In this document: positions 25,093-32,151 of the stretch, in pieces | Layout of the letters: every line of letters begins with the position of its first letter | Position numbering within the stretch: the first letter of the stretch is position 1 | Source: Arthrobacter sp. ok362 | GTDB lineage: Bacteria; Actinomycetota; Actinomycetes; Actinomycetales; Micrococcaceae | DNA: 64,000 nt | Reading direction: 5' to 3' | Assembly: GCF_900102785.1 (NCBI RefSeq) | Contig: NZ_FNGC01000004.1 | Span: 1-64,000, forward strand | Program-made: the position numbers and the translations under genes | The notes under the pieces: generated by a model | Database searches by the model: none | Told to the model about the DNA's origin: nothing | What the model saw: only the letters and a program-made list of their open reading frames with translations

Positions 25093-26613
25093 ATGGCCGG
25101 TTCCGAAGTCATTGAGGTGGAACACAAGTACAGCCCTTCGGAATCTGACGCCCTCCCGCGACTGGGATCAATCCAAGGGGTAGATCGCGTCGGACCACCC
25201 GTAAACCAACAGCTGGACGCCGTCTACTTTGATACCGAGTCACTGGCGCTGGCCGCACGGAGGATCACGCTGCGCCGCCGGTCCGGCGGTCCGGATGCAG
25301 GCTGGCACCTCAAACTCCCAGTCACCCCGGGGGAGCGGCGGGAGATAGGGGAGCCGCTTGGAGGCGATCAGGATGCCGTGCCGGAGCTTTTGCGCCAGTT
25401 AGTGCTCGTGTACACCCGCAGCCGCGTGCTGGTGCCTGTGGCGCACATCAAGACCAACCGGAGTTCGACTGCCTTGTACGCCGCCGACGGAGCAGTCCTG
25501 GCCCAGTTCAGCGATGACCACGTCGAGGCCCAATCCCTCATAACCCCGGCGGAACCGTCGCGGTGGCGGGAGTGGGAAATTGAACTCGCCGACGGTCCCC
25601 GACAGCTACTGCAGGACGCCGACACACTGCTCGCAGCTGAGGGTGTCTCCGTATCCTCCCTGCCGTCCAAGCTGGCCAGGGCGCTCGGACCCAACTATCC
25701 GTGTGATCCCGCCGCGGCTCCAAAGCCGGGCCGGAGCGGGCCGGCCTCGGACGTCGCGCTGTCCTACATGTTCCAACAGGTACGCGCCCTGAAGCTGCAT
25801 GACCCTGGAGTCAGAGTCGATGCCCCGGACGCCGTACATCAGCTTCGGGTGGCCGCGCGCCGCTTACGGTCAGCGTTGGCGACCTTCCGGAAGCTCACAG
25901 ATAAGACGTCGACCAAGGTCCTGCGGGCCGAACTGCAATGGCTGGCCGGCGCTGTGGGCCAGGCCCGGGACACCGAGGTCATCCGCGCCCGGCTGAAGGA
26001 CATGATCAACGCCGAACCGCCAGAACTGTTGATCGGTCCAGTTGCGCAGGAAATCGAAGAGCACCTCGGCACCATCCAGCAACAGAGCCGTGCCGCGGGC
26101 TTGGCGGCGCTGGACAGCGACCGTTACTTCCGTCTCCTCGATTCCCTCGATGCGTTCCTTGCGGCACCTCCATTCACCGCCTCAGCGTCGAAGGAAGCGC
26201 TGCGGACGGTTGGCCGCCTCGTCTCGGCCGAGCAAAAGCGCCTGAAGACAGCGGTCCGCGCCGTCGATAGTGCCACCGGACGGGGGCCGCAGGACGTCGC
26301 ACTGCATGAAGTTCGAAAGAGCGCCAAGCGGCTGCGCTACGCCGCCGAAGCGGCTTCTCCGATTTTCGGCAAACAATCAACTGCCCTTGCCCGGGCCGCC
26401 GAGGACATCCAGGAAATACTCGGAGACTTCCAGGACAGCGTCGTCACCCGAGAAACCCTGCTCACACTCGCGGCACAGTCCGCGGCCGGCCGAGGCAACG
26501 GATTCAGCTATGGGCGCCTTCACGCCTTGGAGCAGCTACGCGGCGATCAAGCCCGCGCACGGTTCTATGATGCGTGGCAAAAGTCCAGGCCAAAATCCCT
26601 GAAGTGGGAGTAG
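25093..26613 (+). CDS. CYTH and CHAD domain protein (polyphosphate-associated)
   Basis: The 506-residue protein has an N-terminal CYTH/triphosphate-tunnel domain starting IEVEHKYS (the ExExK motif) with basic residues such as RRITLRRRSG. A C-terminal CHAD domain (about 215-506) has HQLRVAARRLRSAL and HEVRKSAKRLRYAAEAA, whose conserved His/Arg helices bind polyphosphate. CYTH proteins hydrolyse triphosphate or make cAMP; the specific reaction here is unknown. ATG at 25093 begins MAGSEVIEVEH. The AI-2E family gene follows 33 bp later. Confidence 0.92.
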   Translation: MAGSEVIEVEHKYSPSESDALPRLGSIQGVDRVGPPVNQQLDAVYFDTESLALAARRITLRRRSGGPDAGWHLKLPVTPGERREIGEPLGGDQDAVPELLRQLVLVYTRSRVLVPVAHIKTNRSSTALYAADGAVLAQFSDDHVEAQSLITPAEPSRWREWEIELADGPRQLLQDADTLLAAEGVSVSSLPSKLARALGPNYPCDPAAAPKPGRSGPASDVALSYMFQQVRALKLHDPGVRVDAPDAVHQLRVAARRLRSALATFRKLTDKTSTKVLRAELQWLAGAVGQARDTEVIRARLKDMINAEPPELLIGPVAQEIEEHLGTIQQQSRAAGLAALDSDRYFRLLDSLDAFLAAPPFTASASKEALRTVGRLVSAEQKRLKTAVRAVDSATGRGPQDVALHEVRKSAKRLRYAAEAASPIFGKQSTALARAAEDIQEILGDFQDSVVTRETLLTLAAQSAAGRGNGFSYGRLHALEQLRGDQARARFYDAWQKSRPKSLKWE

Positions 26614-26646
26614 TCGCGACAATTCAGCGCTGCGAAGGAGAGACCT

Positions 26647-27744
26647 ATGACCGAGCTCCGCACCGGTATCGCGGCCATATGGTCGGACGGACTCGGCCGG
26701 GCCAGCATCCGTTCCGTCCAGGCCCTCACGGTTGCCGCCCTCGCGTGGGCGATCATCTGGATGGCGACCCGCGTGCCGCTCGTCATTATCCCGGTCCTGA
26801 TTGCCGTCATCCTGGCCGCCGCAATCTCCCCGCTGGTCCGGTGGCTCACAGGGCGCTCGTGGCCGCGTTCCCTCGCCGTCGTTGCCTCGTTCGTGGCCAT
26901 CCTCGCTGTGGTCGGCGGCGTCATCACCGGCATCGTGATCCTGGTTTCCCACCAGTGGGCAGAGCTCTCAGCCCGCGCCGCTGCCGGGGTTGCCCAGCTC
27001 CACGCCTTCCTCAACACCGGGCCCGTCCCCGTCAGCGACGAACAGATCACCGCCGCCGTCGACTCCGTGCGGGAGTTCTTCGCCTCCAGCACCTTCGGTG
27101 CAGAAGCCCTCATCGGGGTACGCACCGTCGGGGAAGTCTTCGCCGGCGCCATTTTGATGGTCGTGACGCTGTTCTTCTTCCTCAAGGACGGGCCTGAGAT
27201 CCGGACTTTTCTGATCGGGTTCCTTCCCGCTGACCACCGAGCCAAGGCACGTCTGGCCGCAGACCGCAGCACCGTCGTCCTGGGCGGTTACGTCCGCGGC
27301 ACCGCCATCGTCGCCGCGATCGACGGTCTGGTCGTCGGGATCACCCTTGCCATCATGGGAGTACCTCTGGCCCTCCCGCTGGGCGTGTTCATCTTCATGG
27401 GCGGCTTCATCCCGATAGTTGGTGCCACCGTCGCAGGGACCCTCGCCATCGCCGTCGCGCTGATCTCCAACGGTCCCATCCAGGCGCTCATCGTCCTCGC
27501 CGTCGTGATTGGGGTGAACCAGCTTGAACACCACTTCCTGCAGCCGGTCCTGATGGGCAAGGTGCTCAGCATCCACGGGTTGGCCATCCTGCTTGTCCTG
27601 GCCGCCGGCACCATGCTGGCAGGTATCGTCGGAGCGCTGCTGGCCGTGCCGATCACCGCCGTGGCCTGGACCGTCCTGAAGACGTGGTCCGGCCGCGATC
27701 AGCTGCCCGGACCTGAGCTGCCGGCCGGCGCACCCCTGGAGTAG
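26647..27744 (+). CDS. AI-2E family transporter (UPF0118)
   Basis: The 365-residue membrane protein has about eight hydrophobic segments and the family features PLVRWLTGR near the N-terminus, ATMVVTLFFFLKDG-like text (ILMVVTLFFFLKDG) and the QLEHHFLQPVLMGK motif before the last helices. The family includes TqsA-type exporters and Na+/H+ antiporters, so the substrate is not predictable. A GAAGGAG ribosome site precedes ATG. It probably forms a unit with the CYTH-CHAD gene. Confidence 0.9.
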   Translation: MTELRTGIAAIWSDGLGRASIRSVQALTVAALAWAIIWMATRVPLVIIPVLIAVILAAAISPLVRWLTGRSWPRSLAVVASFVAILAVVGGVITGIVILVSHQWAELSARAAAGVAQLHAFLNTGPVPVSDEQITAAVDSVREFFASSTFGAEALIGVRTVGEVFAGAILMVVTLFFFLKDGPEIRTFLIGFLPADHRAKARLAADRSTVVLGGYVRGTAIVAAIDGLVVGITLAIMGVPLALPLGVFIFMGGFIPIVGATVAGTLAIAVALISNGPIQALIVLAVVIGVNQLEHHFLQPVLMGKVLSIHGLAILLVLAAGTMLAGIVGALLAVPITAVAWTVLKTWSGRDQLPGPELPAGAPLE

Positions 27745-27832
27745 GGGGCAACTCCGTCCCGATGCCACAGCCGTCCCGACCGTGCACCGGAACATCATGG
27801 ACATCCCGGCGTAGCTGTTCGAAAATCGGAAT

Positions 27833-28519
27833 ATGCCCCGGGCCCAGCAGTATGGGCACTTCTTCGAACGCGACCTGCCGCCGCGGCGCTACCTGCGGAC
27901 CGCGTGGCTGCTGGCGTTGTTTCTGGGCTTCACAGGCGCGGACCGGTTCTACCTGCGCAGGCCCGTCACCGGCACCCTGAAGCTGTTGACGCTCGGCGGC
28001 GCCGGCATCTGGTGGCTCATTGACCTGTTCCGGATCACCAAAGAATACGCCGCCGACGGTGCGTCCGTGCCGTTGGCCGGGACCAACTCCCTGCGCCGCG
28101 GCCTGCGCCTGGCCTCGACTGTCTTAGTCGCTGCGCTCGTGGGTTTGGTGATCTACGTCACCGCGGCTCCCGTCACTGGGACTGTCGCTGCCACCGTCAC
28201 CGCCCTGAACGCACTGCTGAGCCCGGCCCCGCCGGCACCAGTGAAAGAGTGGGTCACCGTCGCGAAAGCCTCCAGCACTAAAGCCGTGGAGCGGGTCGTG
28301 ACGGTCACCGGCAAGCTCCACGTCGAATTCACCTTTACCGGCCCGGCCGTCGTATACCTTCAACCCGTGAAAGGGCCGGCCGTCACCGTTCTTTCCCTCG
28401 CCGAGGGCCGCGCCGGGGCGATCGGCGTCACCCTGCCGCCAGGGACCTACACGCTCACGGTGAGCACCACCGGCACATCCTGGACGCTGAAGGCCGAGGA
28501 GTTCCGCCTCCCCGGGTAG
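27833..28519 (+). CDS. TM2 domain-containing membrane protein
   Basis: The 228-residue protein has a TM2 domain at about residues 20-75: two hydrophobic segments around FTGADRFYLRRPVTGTLKLLTLGG, then IWWLIDLF. A third hydrophobic helix follows near 88-108. The C-terminal part of about 110 residues (VVTVTGKLHVEFTFTGPAVVYLQP ... GTYTLTVSTTG) is beta-rich and probably extracytoplasmic. TM2 proteins are widespread but their function is unknown. It stands alone, convergent with the tRNA gene. Confidence 0.85.
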   Translation: MPRAQQYGHFFERDLPPRRYLRTAWLLALFLGFTGADRFYLRRPVTGTLKLLTLGGAGIWWLIDLFRITKEYAADGASVPLAGTNSLRRGLRLASTVLVAALVGLVIYVTAAPVTGTVAATVTALNALLSPAPPAPVKEWVTVAKASSTKAVERVVTVTGKLHVEFTFTGPAVVYLQPVKGPAVTVLSLAEGRAGAIGVTLPPGTYTLTVSTTGTSWTLKAEEFRLPG

Positions 28520-28618
28520 CGGCGCCGCGCGCGCTGCAAACATACGCCCGGTCGGCGGGTGTCGCATTTCAGCATCCACGTGGCTGAAACTGGAGCTCGC
28601 GTGGGTGGGGACAGAAAA

Positions 28619-28650
28619 AAACCCCTGGAATCCTTGGATTCCAGGGGTTT
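28619..28650 (-). terminator. Intrinsic terminator of tRNA-Leu
   Basis: AAACCCCTGGAATCC (28619-28633) and GGATTCCAGGGGTTT (28636-28650) form a perfect 15-bp stem. On the minus strand it follows the tRNA by 7 nt and is succeeded by a run of six or more T, the classical rho-independent layout. The A-rich left side would also weakly serve the TM2 gene. Confidence 0.9.
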
Positions 28651-28657
28651 TCCCTTG

Positions 28658-28740
28658 TGCGCGGAGGGGGACTTGAACCCCCACCCCCTTTCGAGGACTA
28701 GCACCTCAAGCTAGCGCGTCTGCCATTCCGCCACCCGCGC
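28658..28740 (-). tRNA. tRNA-Leu (anticodon GAG)
   Basis: Reading the minus strand gives a full cloverleaf. The acceptor stem is GCGCGGG with TCCGCGC, the D arm contains GGCGGAATGGCAGACGC, and the anticodon stem CTAGC/GCTAG encloses loop TTGAGGT with anticodon GAG (28705-28707). There is a long class II variable arm and a T arm GGGGG-TTCAAGT-CCCCC. The discriminator is A. CCA is not encoded. It reads CUC (and CUU) leucine codons. Confidence 0.97.
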
Positions 28741-28903
28741 AGGTGGTAATTCCGGGAAGTTTTCGCCTCTCAGCGTTTTGCTTTTCTCGGAAGCAGCGAG
28801 AAAGACTCTAGCACGACTTTTCCGGAAACAAATAATCGGGGCTTTGCTGGGGTGGGTGGGTAGGCTGAAGCCAGCAATTGAGCCACCGCCAAGAGGAGCC
28901 GCA

Positions 28904-30220
28904 ATGACTGACAACCGGACCGAACCCAGGCCCGAGGACGAGGTCGTCAGGATCTGCCAAGAGCTGATCCGCATCGACACATCCAACTACGGTGACGGCT
29001 CCGGCCCCGGTGAACGCGCGGCCGCCGAATACACCGCCGGGCTCATGGCGGAAGTCGGGCTGGAGGCCGAAATTTTCGAGGCCGCCCCCGGCCGCGCCAG
29101 CGTGGTGACCAGGCTGGCAGGGGAGGACCCCTCGGCCAGTGCCCTGGTGGTCCACGGCCACTTGGACGTCGTCCCGGCCCTCCGCGAGCAATGGTCGGTT
29201 GACCCCTTCGGCGCCGAGCTGAAAGATGGCCTGATCTGGGGACGCGGCGCCGTGGATATGAAGGACATGGACGCCATGATCCTCTCCGTGCTGCGCAACT
29301 TCGCCCGCACGGGGCGCAAACCCAAGCGGGACCTCATCTTCGCGTTCTTCGCCGACGAGGAAGCCGGCGGCACCTACGGCGCCCGCTACGCCGTCGACAA
29401 GCGGCCCGAACTCTTTGAGGGCGCCACGGAAGCGATCTCCGAGGTCGGCGGCTTTTCCGCCACCATCGGCGGGCAGCGCACCTATCTGCTCCAGACGGCG
29501 GAAAAGGGCCTCTCGTGGCTCCGCCTTGTTGCCCACGGCCGCGCTGGCCACGGCTCCCAGATCAACACCGACAACGCGGTGACCAGGCTTGCAGGTGCGG
29601 TCTCCCGGATTGGTGCCTACAACTGGCCGATCGAGCTCACTCCTACCACCCGGCAGTTCCTCGACGGGGTCACCGAACTGACCGGGGTCGAGTTCGATCC
29701 CGACGATCCGGACAAGATCCTCAAGGAACTCGGCACGGTGGCCCGCTTTGTCGGCGCCACACTGCAGAACACCACCAATCCCACCCTGCTCAAAGGCGGC
29801 TACAAGCACAACGTCATTCCGGAGTCGGCCGAGGCCCTCATCGACTGCCGGACCCTGCCCGGGCAGGAGCAGCAGGTCCTGGAGACCGTGCGTGAGCTTG
29901 CCGGCACCGGCGTGGACATCAGCTACGTGCACAACGATGTCTCCCTAGAGGTGCCGTTCGCCGGCAACCTCGTCGATTCGATGATCGATGCCCTGCATTC
30001 CGAGGATCCTGGCGCCAAGGTGTTGCCGTACACGCTCTCTGGCGGTACCGACAACAAGTCCCTGAGCCGGCTGGGCATCACCGGCTATGGCTTCGCGCCG
30101 TTGATGCTTCCGGACGAACTCGACTTCACCGGCATGTTCCACGGCGTCGACGAACGAGTCCCGGCGGATTCCCTGAAATTCGGCGCGCGGGTGCTGGACA
30201 CCCTGCTCACCAACTACTGA
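28904..30220 (+). CDS. M20/M25/M40-family metallopeptidase or deacylase
   Basis: The 438-residue di-zinc hydrolase has the M20 ligands in VVHGHLDVVP (His and catalytic Asp), GRGAVDMKDMD (bridging Asp), FFADEEAGG (catalytic Glu-Glu) and a dimerisation lid with GRAGHGSQ. The C-terminal His is in GMFHGVDERVP. Members are dipeptidases, carboxypeptidases or N-acyl amino acid deacylases, and the specific substrate cannot be assigned. ATG at 28904 follows AGAGGAG. The acyl-CoA dehydrogenase-like gene follows 14 bp later, perhaps in one operon. Confidence 0.92.
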   Translation: MTDNRTEPRPEDEVVRICQELIRIDTSNYGDGSGPGERAAAEYTAGLMAEVGLEAEIFEAAPGRASVVTRLAGEDPSASALVVHGHLDVVPALREQWSVDPFGAELKDGLIWGRGAVDMKDMDAMILSVLRNFARTGRKPKRDLIFAFFADEEAGGTYGARYAVDKRPELFEGATEAISEVGGFSATIGGQRTYLLQTAEKGLSWLRLVAHGRAGHGSQINTDNAVTRLAGAVSRIGAYNWPIELTPTTRQFLDGVTELTGVEFDPDDPDKILKELGTVARFVGATLQNTTNPTLLKGGYKHNVIPESAEALIDCRTLPGQEQQVLETVRELAGTGVDISYVHNDVSLEVPFAGNLVDSMIDALHSEDPGAKVLPYTLSGGTDNKSLSRLGITGYGFAPLMLPDELDFTGMFHGVDERVPADSLKFGARVLDTLLTNY

Positions 30221-30234
30221 GCGGACACCCGGCC

Positions 30235-31395
30235 ATGACGCCCGAGGACATCCTTAGTGGGCCGCTGCTGGAACGGATCAGGGGCCGCGCCGCCGGCTAC
30301 GACCGCGACAACGCCTTCTTCCACGAGGACCTTGCCGATCTTCAGGCCGCCGGCTACCTGTTGATCTTTGTCCCCGCGGCTGACGGCGGTCTCGGACTCG
30401 GGCTGGCGGAGGCGGCGCAGCTGCAACGCCTGCTGGCGACGGCGGCGCCTGCCACGGCGCTGGCCGTCAACATGCACCTGGTGTGGACCGGCGTCGCACA
30501 AGTGCTGGCCGCCCGAGGTGACTCCTCGCTGGACTTCATCCTCCAGGAAGCCGCGCGGGGAGAGGTCTTTGCCTTCGGCAATTCGGAAGCCGGCAACGAC
30601 TCCGTGCTGTTCGATTCCCGCACCGAGGCCGTCCCCCAGCCCGACGGCGGCTACAGCTTCACCGGCCGCAAGATCTTCACGAGCCTGTCACCGGCGTGGA
30701 CCCGGCTGGGGATTTTCGGGAAGGACTCCTCCGCGCAGGACGGCGCCGGGGAACTTGTCCACGGATTCATCACCCGGGAAACGCCCGGCTACGAGATTCT
30801 GCCGGACTGGGACACGCTCGGGATGCGGGCCAGCCAGTCCAACACGACCCTTCTCGACGGCGCCGTCGTGCCGGCGGACCGGATCTTCCGGAAACTGCCG
30901 GTGGGCCCGAACGCCGACCCATTGATCTTCGCGATCTTTGCCTGCTTCGAGACTCTGCTCGCCGCCGTCTATACAGGAATCGGTGAGCGAGCCCTTACGC
31001 TCGGGGTGGAAGCGGTGAAGCGCCGGACGTCGTTCAAGAACGGCGGCCGCAGCTACGCCCAGGAGCCGGACATCCGTTGGAAGGTGGCAGAGGCGGCGAT
31101 GGCCATGGATGCGCTCTACCCGCAACTGTCCCGCGTGGCGGCCGACGTCGACGAACTCGTAGACCACGGCAGCCAGTGGTTCCCCAAGCTCGTCGGCGTG
31201 AAGGTACGCGCTACCGAGACGGCGCGCACTGTGGTGGACCTGGCCATCAGGGTCTCCGGCGGATCGAGCTACTTCCGTGGCTCCGAACTCGAACGCCTCT
31301 ACCGCGACGTGCTCGCGGGTATGTTCCACCCGTCGGACGATGAATCCGCGCACAATACCGTGGCGAACGCCTGGCTAGGCCCGCTGGAGTCCTAG
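30235..31395 (+). CDS. Acyl-CoA dehydrogenase-family flavoprotein
   Basis: The 386-residue protein has an N-terminal helical domain, the central beta region with FGNSEAGND and RKIFTSLSPAWTRLGIFG, and DTLGMRASQSNTTLLDG. The C-terminal helical bundle has GGSSYFRGSELERLYRDV. The loop normally holding the catalytic Glu is not obvious. The sequence resembles the acyl-CoA dehydrogenase/flavin-dependent monooxygenase group (as in DszC-like enzymes), so either a dehydrogenase or monooxygenase activity is possible. It shares its stop region with the convergent DUF5703 gene: both stop codons lie within CTAG at 31392-31395. Confidence 0.85.
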   Translation: MTPEDILSGPLLERIRGRAAGYDRDNAFFHEDLADLQAAGYLLIFVPAADGGLGLGLAEAAQLQRLLATAAPATALAVNMHLVWTGVAQVLAARGDSSLDFILQEAARGEVFAFGNSEAGNDSVLFDSRTEAVPQPDGGYSFTGRKIFTSLSPAWTRLGIFGKDSSAQDGAGELVHGFITRETPGYEILPDWDTLGMRASQSNTTLLDGAVVPADRIFRKLPVGPNADPLIFAIFACFETLLAAVYTGIGERALTLGVEAVKRRTSFKNGGRSYAQEPDIRWKVAEAAMAMDALYPQLSRVAADVDELVDHGSQWFPKLVGVKVRATETARTVVDLAIRVSGGSSYFRGSELERLYRDVLAGMFHPSDDESAHNTVANAWLGPLES

Positions 31396-31625
31396 ACGGT
31401 CCGCTGGACCTGGATGACCTTCCGGCGGAGCCAAAAGCGTCGGCCGCCGCCGACGTAAAGGACGCTGCGCTCGAGTTCCCATTTGCCGTACTCGGAGTGC
31501 GCGGCGAGGAGGCGGCGCGCCTCGGGCAGCGAATCCTCAGGACTGACCGTCAGCACGAGGTACTCGTACTGCTTTGCATAGTCCCGCTCCCGACGGACCG
31601 AGCTGCTCAGAAAATGTTCCTTCAT
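31392..31625 (-). CDS. DUF5703-like small protein
   Basis: The 77-residue protein begins MKEHFLSSSVRRERDYAKQYEYLVL. ATG at 31625 is preceded by GGAGAG; a longer in-frame reading upstream is not supported. It is basic, contains alternating hydrophobic strands (YEYLVLTVSP, KWELERSVLYVG) and ends KVIQVQRTV. It resembles small conserved actinobacterial proteins of the DUF5703 group; this family call is from memory. The function is unknown. It is divergent from the small acidic protein. Confidence 0.75.
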   Translation of the reverse strand: MKEHFLSSSVRRERDYAKQYEYLVLTVSPEDSLPEARRLLAAHSEYGKWELERSVLYVGGGRRFWLRRKVIQVQRTV

Positions 31626-31664
31626 TGCTCTCCATTCTCGTCTTTTTCGGGCTAACGTGAAGTC

Positions 31665-31931
31665 ATGAGCATTGATCCGCGTGTCGCGCTTCAGTCCCTT
31701 GCCGCCGCCTTGGAAGAACATTTGGCCGCGGCCTCGGCGCGGCGGGGAGACGGGGATCCCGCTGTCGAGGCGGCGTTCTTTGCCGTTGCTGATGCCTTTG
31801 AAGTCTACGACGATGCCCTCTACGAAGCGTATGGGGAAGTGACCCCGCTCCAAGTCATCGACGAGGAAGATGACGACGACGAAAGGGACGACGTCGACGA
31901 CGAGGAAGACCTCGAACTGCTGCAGGACTAG
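31665..31931 (+). CDS. Small acidic hypothetical protein
   Basis: The 88-residue protein has a helical N-terminal half (LQSLAAALEEHLAAASARR, FFAVADAFEVYDDALYEAY). Its C-terminal tail of about 25 residues is almost entirely Asp and Glu (DEEDDDDERDDVDDEEDLELLQD in two pieces). GTGAAGTC precedes the ATG. The family is not recognised. It is probably a real gene because codon third positions are strongly G/C and it is divergent from the DUF5703 gene. No function can be given. Confidence 0.65.
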   Translation: MSIDPRVALQSLAAALEEHLAAASARRGDGDPAVEAAFFAVADAFEVYDDALYEAYGEVTPLQVIDEEDDDDERDDVDDEEDLELLQD

Positions 31932-32151
31932 GGCTCGGACCACTGCAGATCGGCGCGGACCCTACATAGCACTGTCCTTTTCCCGCACGGAAATTTGAAG
32001 GCCTCTGGCGAAGCGTCTTCTCCGGAACTCCCCAGCTTGAGGGAGTATCCTGTCGACGTTTGTCCACGGGACGCCGTCCGTATTCCGGTCGGCTTCGGAT
32101 CGGTTGATAGACGGTCCATGTCCCGGGTTTGTCTAATGTCGGAGGTTGTCG

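Noticed and set aside
28124..28704. Minus-strand frame over the TM2 gene and tRNA
   Set aside because: It runs through the tRNA and terminator, so it cannot be a gene.
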